Shown one piece after another: positions 33,108-35,650 of a stretch of 35,650 nucleotides of DNA. This DNA is from Coxiella sp. (in: g-proteobacteria) (GTDB taxonomy: Bacteria; Pseudomonadota; Gammaproteobacteria; Coxiellales; Coxiellaceae), in NCBI GenBank assembly GCA_002732805.1, contig NVSS01000026.1, positions 1 to 35,650 of the forward strand. The letters run 5' to 3'. The stretch's first letter is position 1. Each line of letters starts with the position of its first letter. The notes under the pieces are model-generated. The model searched no databases. It saw only the letters and a program-made list of their open reading frames with translations, and was not told the origin of the DNA. A program made the position numbers and the translations under genes.

Positions 33108-34415
33108 ATGCCTGACGTTGTTTCCAAGCAAGTGACCAAGCGGTCGCAACAGCTTTATCATTCTGCACAAAAAGTGATCCCTGGCGGTGTAAATTCGCCC
33201 GTACGTGCATTTGGGGCGGTAGGTGGTACACCACGTTTTTTTGAGTCGGCTAAAGGGGCCTACCTAACAGACGTCGATGGCAATCGTTATATTGATTACG
33301 TGGGTTCATGGGGGCCTATGATAGCCGGGCATAACCATCCAGCAGTGGTGGACGCGGTTAAAGCAGAATTAGACAAGGCAATGAGCTTTGGCGCACCTTG
33401 TGAGCTTGAAGTACAGCTCGCAACCGAAATTTGCCGCCGTATTGATTCAGTCGATAAAGTGCGCATGGTCAATTCGGGTACGGAAGCGACGATGACAGCG
33501 ATTCGTTTGGCACGTGGTGTGACGAGGCGTGATAAATTAATTAAATTTGAAGGGTGTTACCACGGTCATGCGGATAGCCTACTGGTAAAAGCAGGGTCGG
33601 GTGCCTTAACGTTTGGTGTGCCGAGTTCGCCTGGTGTACCGGCAAATGTGGTAGAACATACGTTAACGGCAACCTACAACGATCTTGATTCGGTGGTTGC
33701 TTTATTTGATCAACATGCAGCCGATATTGCGGCGATTATCATTGAGCCCGTTCCGGGCAATATGAATATGCTATTACCATTACCCGGTTTTTTAGACGGT
33801 CTGCGCGCATTATGTGATCAGCATGGTGCGTTATTAATTATGGATGAAGTAATGAGTGGGTTTCGCGTTGGACCGCAAGGTGCACAAGGCATTTACGGTG
33901 TGGCGGGTGATATTACGACCTTTGGTAAAGTGATTGGTGGTGGTATGCCGGTTGGCGCTTTTGGTGGGTCTGCTGACATTATGTCGCAACTGTCACCGGA
34001 AGGGCCGGTTTATCAAGCGGGCACGCTCTCGGGCAATCCTCTTGCGATGGCTGCGGGCCTGAGTGTGCTTGGTTTACTGGATGACGCGGCTTATCGTTAC
34101 TTAGAACGATTGACGACACGCTTTGTAGAGGGTGTTAAGCGCATCGCTCATGCACATGGCGTAGCGGTAACAACCAACCATCTTCCGGGGATGTTTGGTC
34201 TTATCTTTTCTAAAGAGGAAAATGTTACCCATTATTCCCAGATTATGTCTACTGATCGTGAACGGTTCACGCAATTTTTCCATGGCTGCCTAGATAAAGG
34301 TGTATATTTTGCCCCATCCGCCTTTGAAGCAGGCTTTATTTCATTGGCACATACAGACGAAGATATTGATAGGACGTTAAAAATTATGGGCGAGGTGTTC
34401 GAAGAGTTAGCATAG
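33108..34415 (+). CDS. hemL: Glutamate-1-semialdehyde 2,1-aminomutase
   Basis: PLP enzyme that makes 5-aminolevulinate from glutamate-1-semialdehyde in the C5 heme pathway. With ATG 33108 the protein has 435 residues, close to the usual 426-430. Key segments are [18 protein letters not shown] (23-40), [19 protein letters not shown] (147-165), [10 protein letters not shown], and the PLP lysine in [15 protein letters not shown] (K274). The track start at 32982 adds 42 non-homologous residues across the promoter and is rejected; GAGG lies 8 bases before the chosen ATG. It is followed by tolC on the same strand with an 80-base gap. Confidence 0.96.
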   Translation: MPDVVSKQVTKRSQQLYHSAQKVIPGGVNSPVRAFGAVGGTPRFFESAKGAYLTDVDGNRYIDYVGSWGPMIAGHNHPAVVDAVKAELDKAMSFGAPCELEVQLATEICRRIDSVDKVRMVNSGTEATMTAIRLARGVTRRDKLIKFEGCYHGHADSLLVKAGSGALTFGVPSSPGVPANVVEHTLTATYNDLDSVVALFDQHAADIAAIIIEPVPGNMNMLLPLPGFLDGLRALCDQHGALLIMDEVMSGFRVGPQGAQGIYGVAGDITTFGKVIGGGMPVGAFGGSADIMSQLSPEGPVYQAGTLSGNPLAMAAGLSVLGLLDDAAYRYLERLTTRFVEGVKRIAHAHGVAVTTNHLPGMFGLIFSKEENVTHYSQIMSTDRERFTQFFHGCLDKGVYFAPSAFEAGFISLAHTDEDIDRTLKIMGEVFEELA

Positions 34416-34495
34416 AGATTGCTAATTATTTGACAATCAAGGATAATATTAAGTATTGCAAGTGATAAACAGGGACGTATGTTAATGAGGTTTTC

Positions 34496-35650
34496 ATGAA
34501 AATAAAGCAAGTATTTATTGCTGGAATTGGGGTGCTGGCTTTTTCGTTATTAAATGTCGCACAAGCCGATGATTTATTACAGGTTTATAATCAAGCATTG
34601 CACGATGATCCCACCTTTAAACAGGCACAATCAACGTGGTGGTCAGCGAAGCAAAACTTACCCATCGCTGTATCAGCGTATTTACCACAAATTAGTCTGT
34701 TGAATACGTACGAACGGGTCTATGCAAGCACCAATCCGCCAGCGGCTAATGGAATGGGGTGGCATACGCAAAATGTACTGACGTTAACGGCTACTCAGGC
34801 AATTTTCGATTACAGTGCGTGGACTAATATTCGCGAACAAGCAGCGAGTGTTAAATCTGCGACGGCGACGTACCTTGCGTCTATACAAGATCTTATGTCA
34901 CGCACGGCGAGCGCTTATTTTTCTGTGTTACAGGCATATGACCAACTCAGTCTAACGATCGCACAAAAGAAAGCGGTGAAACGTCAATTGGTGACGGCAC
35001 AGCAGAAATTTAAAGTAGGTTTGATTGCGATCACGGGTGTGTACGATGCGCAGTCCAGTTATGACACCAAAAATGCAGATGAAATTTCAGATCGCAATAG
35101 TTTATACAATGCACTTGAAAATTTACGTGCTATTACCGGCCAGCATTACTTAACCTTGCAAGGTGTGCGGGTGCAAGTACCGCTGGTCAGGCCCATCCCC
35201 GATAATATCAATATCTGGGTGGCGACGGCACAACGCCAAAACTATTCATTAGAGTCAGCAAATTACACAACCATCCAACAACATGAAAATATTTTAAATC
35301 AAGCCGCAGCTTATATGCCTACGCTCGATGCGACAACGTCCTATGCGGATACGCGTAATTGGAATTACCAAAACGGTTTTGGCGGTGGTGCGAAAGCGAA
35401 CCGTATAACACAAGCGGGTGATTATGGCTTGTCGTTAGCATGGACGCCGTTCCAGGGCGGAAAAACCTTCTACAGCATCAGGCAAGCACGTGCTGATTAC
35501 TTAACGGCATTGGGTAAGCTGGAATCGACGCATCGTGATGTTATCAATCAGACACGCCAAGCATTTTTGGGTGTGAGCTCGGGTATCAGTCGTATCCGTG
35601 CGGATCGACAAGCGATTGTGTCAACGCGTAATGCCTTAAAAGCAACGGAA
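34496..35650 (+). CDS. tolC: TolC-like outer-membrane efflux protein (3' end missing)
   Basis: Outer-membrane channel component of type I secretion and multidrug efflux. The frame runs from ATG 34496 (GAGG 5 bases upstream) to the window end without a stop, 385 codons; the ORF track omits it because it is open-ended. The first 24 residues are a signal peptide (KIKQVFIAGIGVLAFSLLNVAQA, cleavage before DD). The next part, LLQVYNQALHDDPTFKQA, and SAYLPQI are typical of TolC. Repeated helical segments follow, including ASAYFSVLQAYDQL and KFKVGLIAITGVYDAQSSYD, and later WTPFQGG. The family norm is about 450 residues, so some 60-100 residues lie outside. Confidence 0.93.
   Translation, partial: MKIKQVFIAGIGVLAFSLLNVAQADDLLQVYNQALHDDPTFKQAQSTWWSAKQNLPIAVSAYLPQISLLNTYERVYASTNPPAANGMGWHTQNVLTLTATQAIFDYSAWTNIREQAASVKSATATYLASIQDLMSRTASAYFSVLQAYDQLSLTIAQKKAVKRQLVTAQQKFKVGLIAITGVYDAQSSYDTKNADEISDRNSLYNALENLRAITGQHYLTLQGVRVQVPLVRPIPDNINIWVATAQRQNYSLESANYTTIQQHENILNQAAAYMPTLDATTSYADTRNWNYQNGFGGGAKANRITQAGDYGLSLAWTPFQGGKTFYSIRQARADYLTALGKLESTHRDVINQTRQAFLGVSSGISRIRADRQAIVSTRNALKATE

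Noticed and set aside
34416-34495. Promoter for tolC at TTGACA near 34430
   Set aside because: A TTGACA-like box is present, but no -10 element lies at a proper distance, so the call is not supported.

Overview
The window looks like the chromosome of a moderately AT-rich Gram-negative gammaproteobacterium. The gene types support this: TolC, a DjlA-type membrane J-protein, RsmJ, ErpA, HemL and HemJ, and O-antigen style ABC export. A member of the Legionellales/Coxiella neighbourhood is possible. That placement is inferred from gene content only; no rRNA or other marker is present, and I see no tRNA, CRISPR array or insertion sequence.

Positions 1 to about 26270 form a large surface-polysaccharide (O-antigen or capsule-like) cluster. 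It opens with an ABC exporter (the 3' end of a Wzm-like permease, then a short Wzt-like ATPase) and a double-domain DegT aminotransferase. Next come an FkbM methyltransferase, an unknown 457-aa protein (paralogue A), a Gfo/Idh/MocA oxidoreductase, a nucleotide-sugar dehydrogenase-like protein without the usual catalytic Cys, and a SAM methyltransferase. A decayed patch on the minus strand (about 9400-10329) interrupts the run. A promoter at 10593 then starts a block with an SDR-type sugar epimerase and a split thiamine-diphosphate enzyme (E1 alpha/beta-like). A sulfotransferase plus a putative glycosyltransferase follow. A second, similar promoter at 16808 leads into a split transketolase, a methyltransferase, an RmlD-like reductase and a three-part C-methyltransferase-like protein. 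On the minus strand, a fused ATP sulfurylase/APS kinase is followed by unknown paralogue B. A DUF2061 membrane protein and another methyltransferase close the region.

Positions 26299-35650 are mostly housekeeping: djlA (minus), gshA-gshB-rsmJ, an mscS-type channel, erpA (minus), a small membrane protein overlapping hemJ, rubredoxin (minus), hemL, and the 5' part of tolC. A second sulfotransferase gene sits between hemJ and rubredoxin on the minus strand.

How the genes may work together (inference): the bifunctional Sat-CysC makes PAPS, and two related sulfotransferases could use it to sulfate a glycan. Two carbon-carbon bond forming ThDP modules, a C-methyltransferase and several O/C-methyltransferases point to unusual, possibly branched, sugars exported by the ABC transporter. 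No sulfate-reduction gene (cysH, cysIJ) is in the window, so PAPS made here is plausibly meant for sulfation. The sulfated, branched-sugar surface glycan is the most interesting candidate system.
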